This document shows, in pieces, positions 9,297 through 18,987 of a DNA stretch of 64,000 nucleotides. This DNA comes from Blattabacterium cuenoti (lineage in GTDB: Bacteria; Bacteroidota; Bacteroidia; Flavobacteriales; Blattabacteriaceae). Within the stretch, counting starts at the first letter, position 1. The number at the start of each line of letters is the position of its first letter. The notes under the pieces are model-generated. The model ran no database searches. It saw only the letters and a program-made list of their open reading frames with translations, and was not told the DNA's origin. Location of the stretch: positions 81,017 through 145,016 of the forward strand of contig NZ_CP059185.1 in assembly GCF_014251315.1 (NCBI RefSeq), in the 5' to 3' direction. The position numbers and the translations under genes are program-made.

Positions 9297-9785
9297 ATGG
9301 ATTTAATAACTCCTTCTATTGGATTAATTATTTGGCACACAATAATATTTATAATACTCATGTTTTTTCTTTCAAAATTTGCTTGGAAACCGATAATGAA
9401 TTTCATTGATCAAAGAGAAAAAAAAATTAAAATGTCTATTGAAAAAGCTGATCAAATAAAAGAAGAATTGAAACATATAGAAGATCAAAAGAATAAAATT
9501 TTAAAAGAAACCCGTTTGAAAAGAGACCTAATTTTGAAAGAAGCTATTGAAATTAGAGAAAAAATAAAATTGAAAGCGAAAGAAGAGGGAATGATAGAAA
9601 AGAAAAAGATTATAGAAGAAACAAAAAAAAATATTGAAATAGAAAGGAAAGTTGCAATTCTTAAGTTAAAAAATAAAATAGGAGATATTTCTATTCAAAT
9701 CGCCGAAAAAATATTAAGAAAAGAGTTAGATCAAGCCTATAAACAAGATAAGTTTATGAAAGAATTAGTAGATCAATTGTACTAA
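9297..9785 (+). CDS. atpF: ATP synthase F0 subunit b
   Basis: Peripheral stalk subunit. One N-terminal membrane helix (about residues 8-26) is followed by a long, charged, coiled-coil region rich in Lys and Glu, the usual form of subunit b. The length of 162 residues is normal. Only one b-type gene is present, so the stalk is presumably a homodimer. It lies 11 bases ahead of atpH in the operon. Confidence 0.95.
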   Translation: MDLITPSIGLIIWHTIIFIILMFFLSKFAWKPIMNFIDQREKKIKMSIEKADQIKEELKHIEDQKNKILKETRLKRDLILKEAIEIREKIKLKAKEEGMIEKKKIIEETKKNIEIERKVAILKLKNKIGDISIQIAEKILRKELDQAYKQDKFMKELVDQLY

Positions 9786-9796
9786 TTTCAGAAAAA

Positions 9797-10339
9797 ATGT
9801 TTTCAAATAAAAAAATAATTGAACATTATGCTCAAGTTTTTTTTGAGTTTTCTATTGAAAATCTGAATAATAGTGAAATATTTTATCATAAAATTAAAAA
9901 AATATCTTTTTTATTAAAAAATGATATCTACATAAATAGAATCATTTGTAGTTCTTTATTAAATTCTGAAAAAAAAATAAGGATTTTCAAAAAAATATTT
10001 TATACTTTTGATGCTTTACTTTTTAAATTGATTAAACTCTTAATTCTAAGAAAAAGAGAATCTTTTTTGAAAGAAATTTTTTTAAAATACCAAGAAATAT
10101 ACGAGGAAAATCAAAAAGGATTTGTAAAATCTGTTATTATTTCTGCTTTTCCTTTGAAAAAGGATATACAAGAAATAATTGCACAAAAAATAATGTCTAA
10201 TAAAAAAAAATTTCATTTTTTCAATAAAATAGATAAATCTATTATTGGAGGTTTTATATTTCGTGTAGGATACAAAGAATGGGATTTTAGCGTTAAAAAA
10301 CAATTATTACATATTAATAAATATATATTTCAAAGTTAA
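9797..10339 (+). CDS. atpH: ATP synthase F1 subunit delta
   Basis: Links the b stalk to the top of the alpha/beta hexamer. The 180-residue protein is identified by its position between atpF and atpA and by weak but recognisable features: an N-terminal helical bundle beginning HYAQVFFEFS, and a C-terminal segment with SKSIIGGF-like sequence (KSIIGGFIFRVGYKEWDFS). It is divergent and very lysine-rich, as expected for an A+T-biased endosymbiont. Confidence 0.9.
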   Translation: MFSNKKIIEHYAQVFFEFSIENLNNSEIFYHKIKKISFLLKNDIYINRIICSSLLNSEKKIRIFKKIFYTFDALLFKLIKLLILRKRESFLKEIFLKYQEIYEENQKGFVKSVIISAFPLKKDIQEIIAQKIMSNKKKFHFFNKIDKSIIGGFIFRVGYKEWDFSVKKQLLHINKYIFQS

Positions 10340-10364
10340 TTAAAATAAAAGCTTTTATTTTCAT

Positions 10365-11945
10365 ATGTCAGATTTAAAATATTCTGAAATATCATCAATT
10401 CTTAAAGAAGAATTATCAAATTTTCAATTTGAATCAAAATTATCCGAATCTGGTGTAATTGTTCAAATAGGAGATGGAGTCGTAAGATCCGTTGGACTAA
10501 ATTCTGCTTTTTATGGAGAATTAGTAGAATTCCATGATGGAATAAAAGGGATGGTTTTAAATCTCGAAGAAGATCATGTAAGTATCGTTTTACTTAGTCC
10601 ATCAAAAAACTTAAAAGAAGGAGATATAGTAAAAAGAACTGGGAAAATTTTTTCTATTAAAGTAGGAGAAAATATGTTAGGTCGTGTTGTAGATGTATTA
10701 GGAAATCCTATAGATGGAAAAGGACCTATAGAAGGAGAATTATTTGAAATGCCTTTGGAAAGGAAAGCTCCAGGTGTTATTTATAGAGAACCTGTTAAAG
10801 AACCTCTTCAAACTGGTATAAAATTTATAGATTCTATGATTCCCATAGGAAAAGGACAAAGAGAATTAATTATTGGAGATAGACAAACTGGAAAAACAAC
10901 TATAGCTATTGATACGATTATCAATCAAAAAAGATTTTTTAAAAAAAATCAGCCTGTTTATTGCATTTATGTAGCTATTGGGCAAAAAGGTTCTACAATA
11001 GCAAGAATTAAAAAAATTTTACAAAAAAAAGGAGCCATGCTTTATACGATTATAGTTTCAGCAACTTCTTCTGATCCAGCATCTATGCAAGTATTTGCTC
11101 CTTTTTCCGGAACTTCCATCGGAGAATATTTTCGGGATACAGGTCGTTCTTCCTTAATTATATATGATGATCTTTCAAAACAAGCAGTTTCTTATAGGGA
11201 AATGTCCTTATTATTACGACGTCCACCTGGTAGAGAAGCTTATCCAGGAGATGTTTTTTATTTACATTCTCGTCTTCTAGAAAGATCCGCAAAAATTATA
11301 AAAGATCAAAAAATGGCTGAAAAAATGAACGATATTCCATTTTCTATTAGAAAACAAATTAAAGGGGGAGGGTCTTTAACTGCATTGCCTATTATTGAAA
11401 CTCAATCTGGAGATATCTCTTCTTACATTCCTACTAACGTTATTTCTATTACTGATGGTCAGATTTTTTTAGAAAAAGATTTATTTCATTCTGGAGTTCG
11501 TCCTGCAATTAATGAAAGTATATCTGTTTCTCGAGTAGGAGGATCTGCACAAATTCAGTCTATGAGAAAAATATCTGGAACTCTAAAATTAGATCAAGCT
11601 CAATTCAGAGAATTAGAATCTTTCTCAAAATTTGGTTCTGAACTAGATTCATCTACTATGAATATTCTTAATAGAGGAAAAATTAATATAGAAATATTAA
11701 AACAACCACCTCATACTCCCTATGATATAGCAGATCAAATAGCTATTATTTATGCTGGAACTAAAAATTTACTTAAAAAAATCCCTATTGATAAAATTTC
11801 AGATTTTGAAAAAGAGTATCTTTTCTATTTAAAAGAAAAACATGAAAATATCTTAAATTTTTTAAGAAATGGAATTTTTGACAAAAAAATATCTGATATT
11901 TTAGAAAACGTGGCTTTAGAGTTAAGTAAAAAATACGTTTCTTAA
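10365..11945 (+). CDS. atpA: ATP synthase F1 subunit alpha
   Basis: Non-catalytic nucleotide-binding subunit of the F1 hexamer. The Walker A motif GDRQTGKT lies near residues 171-178, followed by [20 protein letters not shown] and the family signature [17 protein letters not shown]. The length of 526 residues is normal. The catalytic beta subunit and epsilon (atpD, atpC) are not in this cluster, which matches flavobacterial genomes where they lie elsewhere. Confidence 0.98.
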   Translation: MSDLKYSEISSILKEELSNFQFESKLSESGVIVQIGDGVVRSVGLNSAFYGELVEFHDGIKGMVLNLEEDHVSIVLLSPSKNLKEGDIVKRTGKIFSIKVGENMLGRVVDVLGNPIDGKGPIEGELFEMPLERKAPGVIYREPVKEPLQTGIKFIDSMIPIGKGQRELIIGDRQTGKTTIAIDTIINQKRFFKKNQPVYCIYVAIGQKGSTIARIKKILQKKGAMLYTIIVSATSSDPASMQVFAPFSGTSIGEYFRDTGRSSLIIYDDLSKQAVSYREMSLLLRRPPGREAYPGDVFYLHSRLLERSAKIIKDQKMAEKMNDIPFSIRKQIKGGGSLTALPIIETQSGDISSYIPTNVISITDGQIFLEKDLFHSGVRPAINESISVSRVGGSAQIQSMRKISGTLKLDQAQFRELESFSKFGSELDSSTMNILNRGKINIEILKQPPHTPYDIADQIAIIYAGTKNLLKKIPIDKISDFEKEYLFYLKEKHENILNFLRNGIFDKKISDILENVALELSKKYVS

Positions 11946-11958
11946 ATTTTTGTTTGCT

Positions 11959-12840
11959 ATGTCTAATCCAAAAGAAATAAAAAGAAGAATATTATCTATA
12001 GAATCTGTTATTAAAACTACAGAAGCAATGAAAATGATTTCTATAGTAAAATTACGAAAAACAAAAGATTTACTTATGCAAGTAAAAATTTATTTGGATT
12101 ATATAGAATCGGTTCTTTTAGATCTTTTATTAACAAAAAAATGTAAAGAAAATTCTAAAAAAAATCAATATTTTTCAGAAAAAGGAAAAGGAAAAATGAA
12201 ATTATTTATAGTATTTACTTCTGATCGTGGTTTATGTGGTTCTTTTAATTCTTCAATTTTTGAAAAAATTAATCATTTTTTTCAAAAAAAAAAATACTCA
12301 TATAATGAATGTGTATTTTTATCTATTGGAAAAAAAGGATCTGATTTTTTATGTAAAAAATATAATATGTACAATAAAAATTGGATCGATAATAATTTAT
12401 CGAATCAGAAAATACAATTTTTGGGATCAAAATTAATTTTTGATTTTTTAAAAGGGAAATTTTCTTCAATTTATTTGATGTACAATCATTTGAAAAAATC
12501 TTTATTTCAAGAAATAGTTATAGAAAAATTTCTTCCAATTACTACTAAAAATTTTAAAAAAAAAATATCGGAAATTTACTATATTTTAGAACCTTCTAAA
12601 AAAGAAATATTAAATTTTCTGATTCCGAAATTTTTAAATGCAAAATTATTAAAAATTTTTTGGGAATCTGCTACTGCAGAGCATACATCTCGCATGATAT
12701 CTATGCATAAAGCTACAGAAAATGCATATGATATTAAACATGATTTAATATTAAATTATAATAAAGAAAGACAAACTACAATTACTAAAGAAATACTTGA
12801 AATTATTAGTGGATTAGAATCTATAAACAAAAAAAAATAA
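11959..12840 (+). CDS. atpG: ATP synthase F1 subunit gamma
   Basis: Central rotor shaft of F1. It has the conserved N-terminal helix (MSNPKEIKRRILSIESVIKT followed by TEAMKMIS), the Rossmann-like middle with TSDRGLCGSFN, and the C-terminal helix with ESATAEHTSRMISMHKATEN. The frame is open from a TTG at 11950, but the ATG at 11959 fits the family and gives 293 residues. An A11 run (12284-12294) is in frame here, which contrasts with the A10-A11 runs that break other genes in the window. It is the last gene of the cluster. Confidence 0.96.
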   Translation: MSNPKEIKRRILSIESVIKTTEAMKMISIVKLRKTKDLLMQVKIYLDYIESVLLDLLLTKKCKENSKKNQYFSEKGKGKMKLFIVFTSDRGLCGSFNSSIFEKINHFFQKKKYSYNECVFLSIGKKGSDFLCKKYNMYNKNWIDNNLSNQKIQFLGSKLIFDFLKGKFSSIYLMYNHLKKSLFQEIVIEKFLPITTKNFKKKISEIYYILEPSKKEILNFLIPKFLNAKLLKIFWESATAEHTSRMISMHKATENAYDIKHDLILNYNKERQTTITKEILEIISGLESINKKK

Positions 12841-12872
12841 TAAAAATTCCGATTGATTTATACATTATAATT

Positions 12873-13859
12873 ATGGAAAAAATGTTAACAGGAATTAGAA
12901 GCACAGGGACTCCTCATTTAGGGAATATTTTAGGTGTTATTATTCCGTCTGTATTCAGAGCTAATAAAAGTACAAAATATTCTTCATTCATATTTATAGC
13001 TGATTTACATTCTATGGTTCAAATAGAGAATATAAGAACGATAAAAAATAATACTTATCAAATTGCAGCTGCATGGTTAGCTTTTGGATTAAATATAGAT
13101 AATTGTTTATTTTTCAGACAATCTGATGTTTCGTCCGTTACTGAATTAGCTTGGTATTTCAATTGTTTTTATCCATATCAAAGACTTTCATTAGCTCATG
13201 CTTTTAAAAAAGAAATCAAGAATAAAGGAAAAATAAGTGTGGGTTTATTTACTTATCCTATTTTAATGGCTGCTGATATTTTACTTTACAACGCAAAAAT
13301 TATTCCAGTAGGAAAAGATCAATTACAACATATTGAAATAGCTCGTTGTATAGCTAATTATTTTAATAAAAAAATAGATAAAAAATTGTTTGTTCTACCT
13401 AATGCTATTTTACAAAAAAATACGTTTATATTAGGTACAGATGGAAAAAAGATGAGTAAATCTCAAAAAAATTGTATTGATATTTTTTCTTCAGATGAAG
13501 TTTTGAAAAAACAAATTATGAGCATCCGTACAGATAGTAAATCTGTAGAAGAAAAGAAAAATCCTGAAACTGATTATATCATGTATTTATATAGTTTAAT
13601 AGCTCCTTTGGATAAAATAGAGATCATGAAAAAAAGATATATAAGAGGAGGATATGGATATTATGAAGCTAAAATTGCATTATACGAGTATATTATTCAT
13701 AAATTCTCATCGGAAAGAAAAAAGTTTTTTTCTTTTATGAAAAAGAAACCTTTATTAGATCATATTTTAGCTTTAGGTGCTAAAAGAGCAAAAAGGATAG
13801 CTAATGAAAGATTAAATTGCATTAGAAAACATTTGAGATACAATTCTATAAATTTTTAA
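12873..13859 (+). CDS. trpS: Tryptophanyl-tRNA synthetase
   Basis: Class I synthetase charging tRNA-Trp. The HIGH-type motif is in TGTPHLGNILG (HLGN at residues 15-18), and KMSKS lies at about residues 192-196. Tryptophan-pocket residues are in PILMAADILLY and VGKDQLQHIEIAR. The length of 328 residues is normal for the bacterial enzyme. It follows atpG after 32 bases and may share its transcript. Confidence 0.96.
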   Translation: MEKMLTGIRSTGTPHLGNILGVIIPSVFRANKSTKYSSFIFIADLHSMVQIENIRTIKNNTYQIAAAWLAFGLNIDNCLFFRQSDVSSVTELAWYFNCFYPYQRLSLAHAFKKEIKNKGKISVGLFTYPILMAADILLYNAKIIPVGKDQLQHIEIARCIANYFNKKIDKKLFVLPNAILQKNTFILGTDGKKMSKSQKNCIDIFSSDEVLKKQIMSIRTDSKSVEEKKNPETDYIMYLYSLIAPLDKIEIMKKRYIRGGYGYYEAKIALYEYIIHKFSSERKKFFSFMKKKPLLDHILALGAKRAKRIANERLNCIRKHLRYNSINF

Positions 13860-13888
13860 TCAATGCCATTATGACATAATTATAACTT

Positions 13889-13905
13889 TTGGCAAATCTT
13901 TTGCC
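13889..13905 (+). promoter_or_regulatory. Sigma-54-like promoter upstream of grpE-dnaJ
   Basis: The sequence TTGGCAAATCTTTTGCC carries GG (13891-13892) and GC (13903-13904) separated by exactly ten bases. This is the -24/-12 spacing of sigma-54 promoters (consensus TGGCAC-N5-TTGC). Transcription would start near 13916, about 37 bases before the grpE ATG. The same bases form an inverted repeat (GGCAAA-TCT-TTTGCC), so a repressor site is an alternative. No CIRCE element was found. Confidence 0.45.
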
Positions 13906-13953
13906 CCAGTCCATAGAATTATATGGAAAATATTTTTTATATTATTTTATATT

Positions 13954-14511
13954 ATGGATATTAATCAAAAAAACACTGAAAAACAGTCAAAATTATCTAA
14001 TGAAAATAAATCTAATGGAATAGATTCCTCTTGTCAAAAAGAAGTACATGATCCATTAAAAAAAGAAATCCAGTTTTTTAAAGAAGAATTAGAAAAAGAA
14101 AAAGATAAATTTTTACGTCTTTTTGCCGAATTTGATAATTATAAAAAACGTATTCAAAAAGAAAGATTTGATATCTTTAGAAATGTTCATGAACAAATTC
14201 TTATAGATTTAATTCCAATTTTAGATGATTTTGAACGAGGGATTAAAGAATTAAAAAAATCTAAAGATGAACATCTTGTAAAAGGAGTTTTTTTGATACA
14301 GGAAAAACTTATTAAAACTTTAAAAGAAAAAGGATTAAATAAAATCAAAATAAAAAAAGGAGATGATTTTAACACGGATTTTCATGAAGCAATAACACAA
14401 ATTCCAGCTATAACAGATGATTTAAAAGGAAAAATTATAGAAATTATAGAAGCTGGATATTTTCTAAAAGAAAAAGTGATACGACATGCTAAAGTCATTA
14501 CCGGAAAATAA
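13954..14511 (+). CDS. grpE: Nucleotide exchange factor GrpE
   Basis: Releases ADP from DnaK and so drives the chaperone cycle. The 185-residue protein has a charged disordered N-terminus, a long coiled coil from about residue 40 (KKEIQFFKEELEKEKDKFLR then FAEFDNYKKR), and the C-terminal beta domain ending GYFLKEKVIRHAKVITGK. It lies 18 bases ahead of dnaJ, giving a co-chaperone operon. dnaK is not in the window. Confidence 0.96.
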   Translation: MDINQKNTEKQSKLSNENKSNGIDSSCQKEVHDPLKKEIQFFKEELEKEKDKFLRLFAEFDNYKKRIQKERFDIFRNVHEQILIDLIPILDDFERGIKELKKSKDEHLVKGVFLIQEKLIKTLKEKGLNKIKIKKGDDFNTDFHEAITQIPAITDDLKGKIIEIIEAGYFLKEKVIRHAKVITGK

Positions 14512-14529
14512 TTAATAATTTTTATCTTC

Positions 14530-15648
14530 ATGATGAAAAAAGATTATTACGAAGTATTAGGAGTTTCTAGAAACGCTTCTCCAGAAGAAATAAAAAAAGC
14601 CTATCGAAAATTAGCAATAAAATATCATCCAGATAAGAATTTAGATAATAAAAATAAAGCAGAAGAAAAATTTAAAGAAGCAGCCGAAGCTTATGAAGTT
14701 TTAAGCAATCCAGAAAAAAAACAACGTTACGATAAATTTGGACATTCTGGAATAAAAGGAAGTGCTTCAGGTTCAGGAATGAATATGGAGGATATTTTTG
14801 CAAATTTTGGAGATATTTTTGCTGATGCATTTGGAGAAGGTTTTTCTAGCTTTGGATTTGGAAGACAAAATAGACATAAAACTATTAAAGGAAGTGATTT
14901 AAGAATCAGAGTAAAACTTTCATTGGAAGAAATAGCTAACGGAGTAGAAAAAAAAGTTAAAGTTAAAAGACTTAAAGTGGCCAAAGGAATCAGATTTAAA
15001 AATTGTACATCTTGTAATGGTACTGGTCAAATAATACGAGTCACCAATACTATTTTAGGAAAAATGCAAACTACTTCACAATGTGGAATATGTTATGGTA
15101 CTGGAAAAATTATTGAAAATATTCCTTATGGAGCTAATAAACATGGATTAATTAAAGAAGAAGAATTAGTAAATATTAAAATTCCCGCAGGTCTTACAGA
15201 AGGAATTCAATTAAAAGTTTCTGAAAAAGGAAATGAAGCACCATTTGGTGGAATTTCTGGTGATTTGATCGTGTTAATTGAGGAGATCCCTCATCATAAA
15301 TTAAAAAGAGAAGGAAGTAATCTTCATTATGATTTGTATATATCATTTCCAGATGCAATATTAGGTGCTTTGAAAGAAGTTCCAACCATTAATGGAAAGG
15401 CAAGAATAAAAATAGATCCAGGAACACAATCAGGGAAAACTCTTAGATTAAAAAACAAAGGATTGCCTAATCTTGAAGGATATGGATATGGAAGTCTTTT
15501 CATTCATGTAAATGTTTGGACTCCAAAAAAAATTAATGAAGAACAAAAAAAATTTTTTGAAAAAATGAGAAAAAATGAAAATTTTCTTCCTCATCCCGGA
15601 AATTCAGAAAAATCGTTTTTTGATCGTGTAAGAGAAATGTTTTCCTAG
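14530..15648 (+). CDS. dnaJ: Chaperone DnaJ with reduced zinc domain
   Basis: Hsp40 partner of DnaK. The J domain carries HPD at residues 33-35, followed by a Gly/Phe-rich linker (about 78-115). The zinc region has only two CxxCxGxG repeats, CTSCNGTG near residue 159 and CGICYGTG near 185, whereas E. coli DnaJ has four. Flavobacterial DnaJ proteins commonly share this half-size zinc region, so it is probably ancestral, not decay. The substrate-binding domains ([20 protein letters not shown]) are intact. Tandem ATGs start the frame; the second, at 14533, is also plausible. Confidence 0.95.
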   Translation: MMKKDYYEVLGVSRNASPEEIKKAYRKLAIKYHPDKNLDNKNKAEEKFKEAAEAYEVLSNPEKKQRYDKFGHSGIKGSASGSGMNMEDIFANFGDIFADAFGEGFSSFGFGRQNRHKTIKGSDLRIRVKLSLEEIANGVEKKVKVKRLKVAKGIRFKNCTSCNGTGQIIRVTNTILGKMQTTSQCGICYGTGKIIENIPYGANKHGLIKEEELVNIKIPAGLTEGIQLKVSEKGNEAPFGGISGDLIVLIEEIPHHKLKREGSNLHYDLYISFPDAILGALKEVPTINGKARIKIDPGTQSGKTLRLKNKGLPNLEGYGYGSLFIHVNVWTPKKINEEQKKFFEKMRKNENFLPHPGNSEKSFFDRVREMFS

Positions 15649-15764
15649 AAAATTTAATGATAAAATACTTTGATCAATTATTTTTACTGTTCTATTTCAT
15701 TATGTTTTATTGATTTCAATGTAATTACATTTTTATATAACATCACATCAATAAAAAAAATTTT

Positions 15765-16973
15765 ATGCAAAAAGTAGTAGTTGGACTTTCAGGAGGGGTA
15801 GATTCAAGTGTAGCTGCATTAATTCTTAAAAAAAGGGGTTATGAAGTTATTGGCCTATTTATGCATAATTGGGAAGAGGAAGATTCTAATAAATGTACTT
15901 GGAAAGAAGATAGTATTGATGCTATGTTAATCTCCAAGCAATTAAATATCCCTTTTCAAGTAGTTGAAATGAAAAATGAATACAAAAAACATGTCATAAA
16001 CTACATGTTTAACGAGTATAAATCTGGAAAAACCCCTAATCCAGATATTTTGTGCAATAGAGAAATAAAATTTAACATTTTTTTGAAAAAAGCTCTTGAT
16101 TTAGGAGCAGATTTTATTGCTACAGGACATTATGTAAATAAAGAAAAAATTGTAAAAAATAGAAAAACAATTTATCGCCTTTTAATTGGAAAAGACCTTA
16201 ATAAAGATCAATCATATTTCTTATGTCAATTAACGCAATATCAATTGAAAAAATCTCTATTTCCGTTAGGATTACTAACTAAAAATAAAGTTCGAAAAAT
16301 AGCAGAAATTCATAAATTATGTAATGCTCATAAAAAAGAATCTCAAGGTTTATGTTTTGTAGGTAAAATTAATTTACCTAATTTTCTTAAAAAAAGAATC
16401 CCTACAAAAAAGGGAGAAATTGTTTCCATTGATTCTAATGCTTCGATATTTCAAGAAAAAAAATTCTTTTTTTCTAAAGAAGAAGAGTTATTTTTTTTAT
16501 CTAGAAAAAAAAAATACAAAAAATCAGATGGAAAAATAATTGGATCCCATAAAGGGGCTTATTATTTTACTAAGGGACAACGGAAGGGAATAGCATTAGG
16601 AGGTTATAAGGAAGCTCTTTTTGTTATAGATACTGATGTAAAAGAAAATGTTATTTATACAGGAATGGGAAAAAAACATCCGGGATTATATAGAAAATCT
16701 TTGTTTATTCAGGAAAAAAATATTCATTGGATACGAGAAGATCTTACTCTTTTTGAAGGTGAAAAAATGGATGTATTCTGTAGAATTCGTTATAGACAAC
16801 CATTGCAAAAATCAAAATTGTATAAAATAAAAAAAGGAATGTTTATTGAATTTGATAGAATGCAATGTGCTATAACAGAAGGACAATTTGCCGTTTGGTA
16901 TCTTGGAAAAGAATTAATAGGATCAGGTATTATTTCTATTGTTTTACATTTTATATTTTTTTTAAAAAATTAA
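15765..16973 (+). CDS. mnmA: tRNA-specific 2-thiouridylase MnmA
   Basis: Thiolates U34 of tRNA-Lys, -Glu and -Gln. The PP-loop SGGVDSS is at residues 9-15. The two catalytic cysteines are C97 (PNPDILCNREIKF) and C197 (ESQGLCFVGK). The C-terminal beta-barrel starts around FTKGQRKGIALGG. The length of 402 residues is slightly long because of a Lys/Phe-rich insert before that barrel. An in-frame A10 run lies at 16505-16514. Its partner modification gene mnmG is also in this window. Confidence 0.95.
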   Translation: MQKVVVGLSGGVDSSVAALILKKRGYEVIGLFMHNWEEEDSNKCTWKEDSIDAMLISKQLNIPFQVVEMKNEYKKHVINYMFNEYKSGKTPNPDILCNREIKFNIFLKKALDLGADFIATGHYVNKEKIVKNRKTIYRLLIGKDLNKDQSYFLCQLTQYQLKKSLFPLGLLTKNKVRKIAEIHKLCNAHKKESQGLCFVGKINLPNFLKKRIPTKKGEIVSIDSNASIFQEKKFFFSKEEELFFLSRKKKYKKSDGKIIGSHKGAYYFTKGQRKGIALGGYKEALFVIDTDVKENVIYTGMGKKHPGLYRKSLFIQEKNIHWIREDLTLFEGEKMDVFCRIRYRQPLQKSKLYKIKKGMFIEFDRMQCAITEGQFAVWYLGKELIGSGIISIVLHFIFFLKN

Positions 16974-17202
16974 ATATATTTTATAAATATAAAAATTTTT
17001 TTTAAAAAATTTTTTAAAAAAGCATTCTTTTTTTGATAAAAAATCAAAAATACATTGTTCAAATAATTTCTTATTGTAAACTTTATAATATATTCATTAA
17101 TAAATCAAAAAATAATAATATTTTAAAAATAAATACCTAAAAACCGCTTTTATATAATCTATTTTTTTCATATTTTTGCATATTATATAATTCAAAATTT
17201 GT
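16974..17202. other. Gene-free stretch upstream of the ilv operon leader
   Basis: This is very A+T-rich sequence with long A and T runs and no open frame worth naming. I looked for an ATG-started leader peptide rich in Ile, Val or Leu codons and found none. A Bacteroidota-style promoter could lie at its end, with TTG at 17176-17178 and AAATTTG at 17195-17201, which would start transcription just before the hairpins described next. That is weak evidence. Confidence 0.4.
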
Positions 17203-17222
17203 ATAGTTTTTTGTAAAACTAT
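17203..17222 (+). promoter_or_regulatory. Hairpin 1 of the ilv operon leader
   Basis: Perfect inverted repeat: ATAGTTTT (17203-17210), loop TTGT, and AAAACTAT (17215-17222). It lies 25 bases upstream of a terminator-like hairpin and about 70 bases before ilvD. In the transcript it would form a weak 8-base-pair stem. A regulatory role is inferred only from position. Confidence 0.35.
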
Positions 17223-17246
17223 TCAAGTTCGGTGTTATTTTTTTAT

Positions 17247-17275
17247 CCCTACTTGATAGCTCAGTAGGGCTTTTT
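17247..17275 (+). terminator. Terminator-like hairpin just upstream of ilvD
   Basis: The stem CCCTACT (17247-17253) pairs with AGTAGGG (17263-17269) around a nine-base loop. CTTTTT follows at once (17270-17275), the form of an intrinsic terminator. It is the most G+C-rich structure in the region. It ends 18 bases before the ilvD ATG and 274 bases after mnmA, so it could be a late terminator for mnmA or an attenuator for ilvDBNCA. Confidence 0.55.
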
Positions 17276-17293
17276 GATTTATTAAAATATTTC

Positions 17294-18979
17294 ATGAAAA
17301 AAAGAATTAACAATTTTAGCAAAGAAATCACAAAAGCACCTAATTTGCCAGCGGCACATGCTATGTTGTATGCTACAGGAATGAAAGAATCAGATTTTTG
17401 TAAAGCTCAAATAGGAATAGTTAGCAACTGGTACGAAGGAAATCCTTGTAACATGCATTTAGATAAATTAGCTAAAAAAATAAAATCATCGGTTATAACT
17501 AAAAATTTAATAGGATTTCAATTTACAACTATTGGAGTTAGTGATGGAATTACCATGGGGACATCAGGGATGAGGTATTCACTTCCTTCCAGAGAATTAA
17601 TAGCAGATAGCATAGAAACTGTAGTAGATTCTCATTATTATGATGGAGTGATAGCTATACCCGGATGTGATAAAAATATACCAGGAGTTATGATAGCTTT
17701 GTTAAGACTAAATAGACCATCCATAATTGTATATGGAGGAAGTATTTCTTCCGGTTATTATAATGGAAAAAAGTTAGATGTTGTTTCTTCTTTTGAAGCT
17801 TTAGGAAAAAAGAATACATGTCAAATCACTGAAAATGAATATAAAAATATAGTAAAAAATTCTTGTCCAGGACCAGGAGCTTGTGGAGGAATGTATACAG
17901 CAAATACTATGTCCTCTGCTTTAGAAGCTATGGGAATGATGTTACCTTATTCTTCCTCTTCTCCTTCAACTAGTGAAAATAAGAAAATAGAGTGTGAAGA
18001 AGTTTCTATATATATTAAAAATCTTTTAAAAAAAGGAATAAAACCAAAAAATATAGTAACAAAAACTTCTATAGAAAACGGAGTGAAATTAGCTATGTGT
18101 TTGGGAGGATCTACTAATTTAGTTTTACATTTTTTAGCTATTGCTAAATCAGCAAATGTTGATTTTTCTTTAAAAGATTTTCAAAAAATTAGCAATAAAG
18201 TTCCTTTGATTGGAAATCTAAAGCCTAGTGGAACTTTCTTAATGGAAGATATACATATGTATATAGGAGGTATGCCTGTCATTATAAAATATTTATTAAA
18301 TAAAGGAATATTATCAGGAAATTGTTTAACTGTTACTGGAAAAACATTATCTGAAAATATGAAAAATATTCCAGACATAACTTTTAATCAAAAAATTATT
18401 TATCCACTAGAGAATCCCATAAAAAAAAACGGACATATTAGAATTTTGTATGGAAATTTAGCGCCTAAAGGTGCTATAGCTAAAATTACAGGAAAAGAAG
18501 GAACAATTTTTAGGGGAATGGCTAATGTTTTTAATTCGGAAGAAGAAGCAAACCAAGCTATTTTAAATAATAAAATTTTACCTGGAGTTGTCATTGTTAT
18601 TCGATATGTAGGTCCAATAGGAGGACCAGGTATGCCAGAAATGTTAAAACCAACATCTTATATTATGGGATCTGGACTAGGAAAAAAAGTAGCTCTTATC
18701 ACAGACGGAAGGTTTTCAGGAGGATCACATGGTTTTGTTGTAGGACATATCACTCCAGAAGCACAATCTGGAGGATTAATTGCTTTAGTAAAAAATGATG
18801 ATTTCATTAAAATAGATACAGAAAATAATACCATTACTCTTGAAGTAGAGGATGAAGAAATACAAAAAAGAATGAAGTCATGGACTCCCCCTTTATTAAA
18901 AGTTCAAAAAGGATATCTATACAAATATACAAAAATGGTATCTTCAGCTTCTGAAGGGTGCATTACAGATCAATTTTAG
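17294..18979 (+). CDS. ilvD: Dihydroxy-acid dehydratase
   Basis: Third common enzyme of isoleucine and valine synthesis, dehydrating dihydroxy acids to 2-keto acids with an iron-sulfur cluster. The cluster cysteines are in IPGCDKNIPG and CPGPGACGGMYTANTM. The C-terminal signature TDGRFSGGSHGFVVGHITPEA is also present. The length of 561 residues is normal. It is the first gene of ilvDBNCA and lies directly behind a terminator-like hairpin. The stop is nine bases before the ilvB ATG. Confidence 0.97.
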   Translation: MKKRINNFSKEITKAPNLPAAHAMLYATGMKESDFCKAQIGIVSNWYEGNPCNMHLDKLAKKIKSSVITKNLIGFQFTTIGVSDGITMGTSGMRYSLPSRELIADSIETVVDSHYYDGVIAIPGCDKNIPGVMIALLRLNRPSIIVYGGSISSGYYNGKKLDVVSSFEALGKKNTCQITENEYKNIVKNSCPGPGACGGMYTANTMSSALEAMGMMLPYSSSSPSTSENKKIECEEVSIYIKNLLKKGIKPKNIVTKTSIENGVKLAMCLGGSTNLVLHFLAIAKSANVDFSLKDFQKISNKVPLIGNLKPSGTFLMEDIHMYIGGMPVIIKYLLNKGILSGNCLTVTGKTLSENMKNIPDITFNQKIIYPLENPIKKNGHIRILYGNLAPKGAIAKITGKEGTIFRGMANVFNSEEEANQAILNNKILPGVVIVIRYVGPIGGPGMPEMLKPTSYIMGSGLGKKVALITDGRFSGGSHGFVVGHITPEAQSGGLIALVKNDDFIKIDTENNTITLEVEDEEIQKRMKSWTPPLLKVQKGYLYKYTKMVSSASEGCITDQF

Positions 18980-18987
18980 TTTTGTGT

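Noticed and set aside
14530-15648. Half-size zinc domain of DnaJ as a sign of decay
   Set aside because: Flavobacterial DnaJ proteins commonly have the reduced cysteine-repeat region, so it is better explained as lineage-specific.
17247-17275. Leader hairpin as a tRNA gene or T-box
   Set aside because: TAGCTCAGTAGGG resembles a tRNA D-arm, but no acceptor, anticodon or T arm follows, and no T-box specifier structure or T-box sequence is visible.
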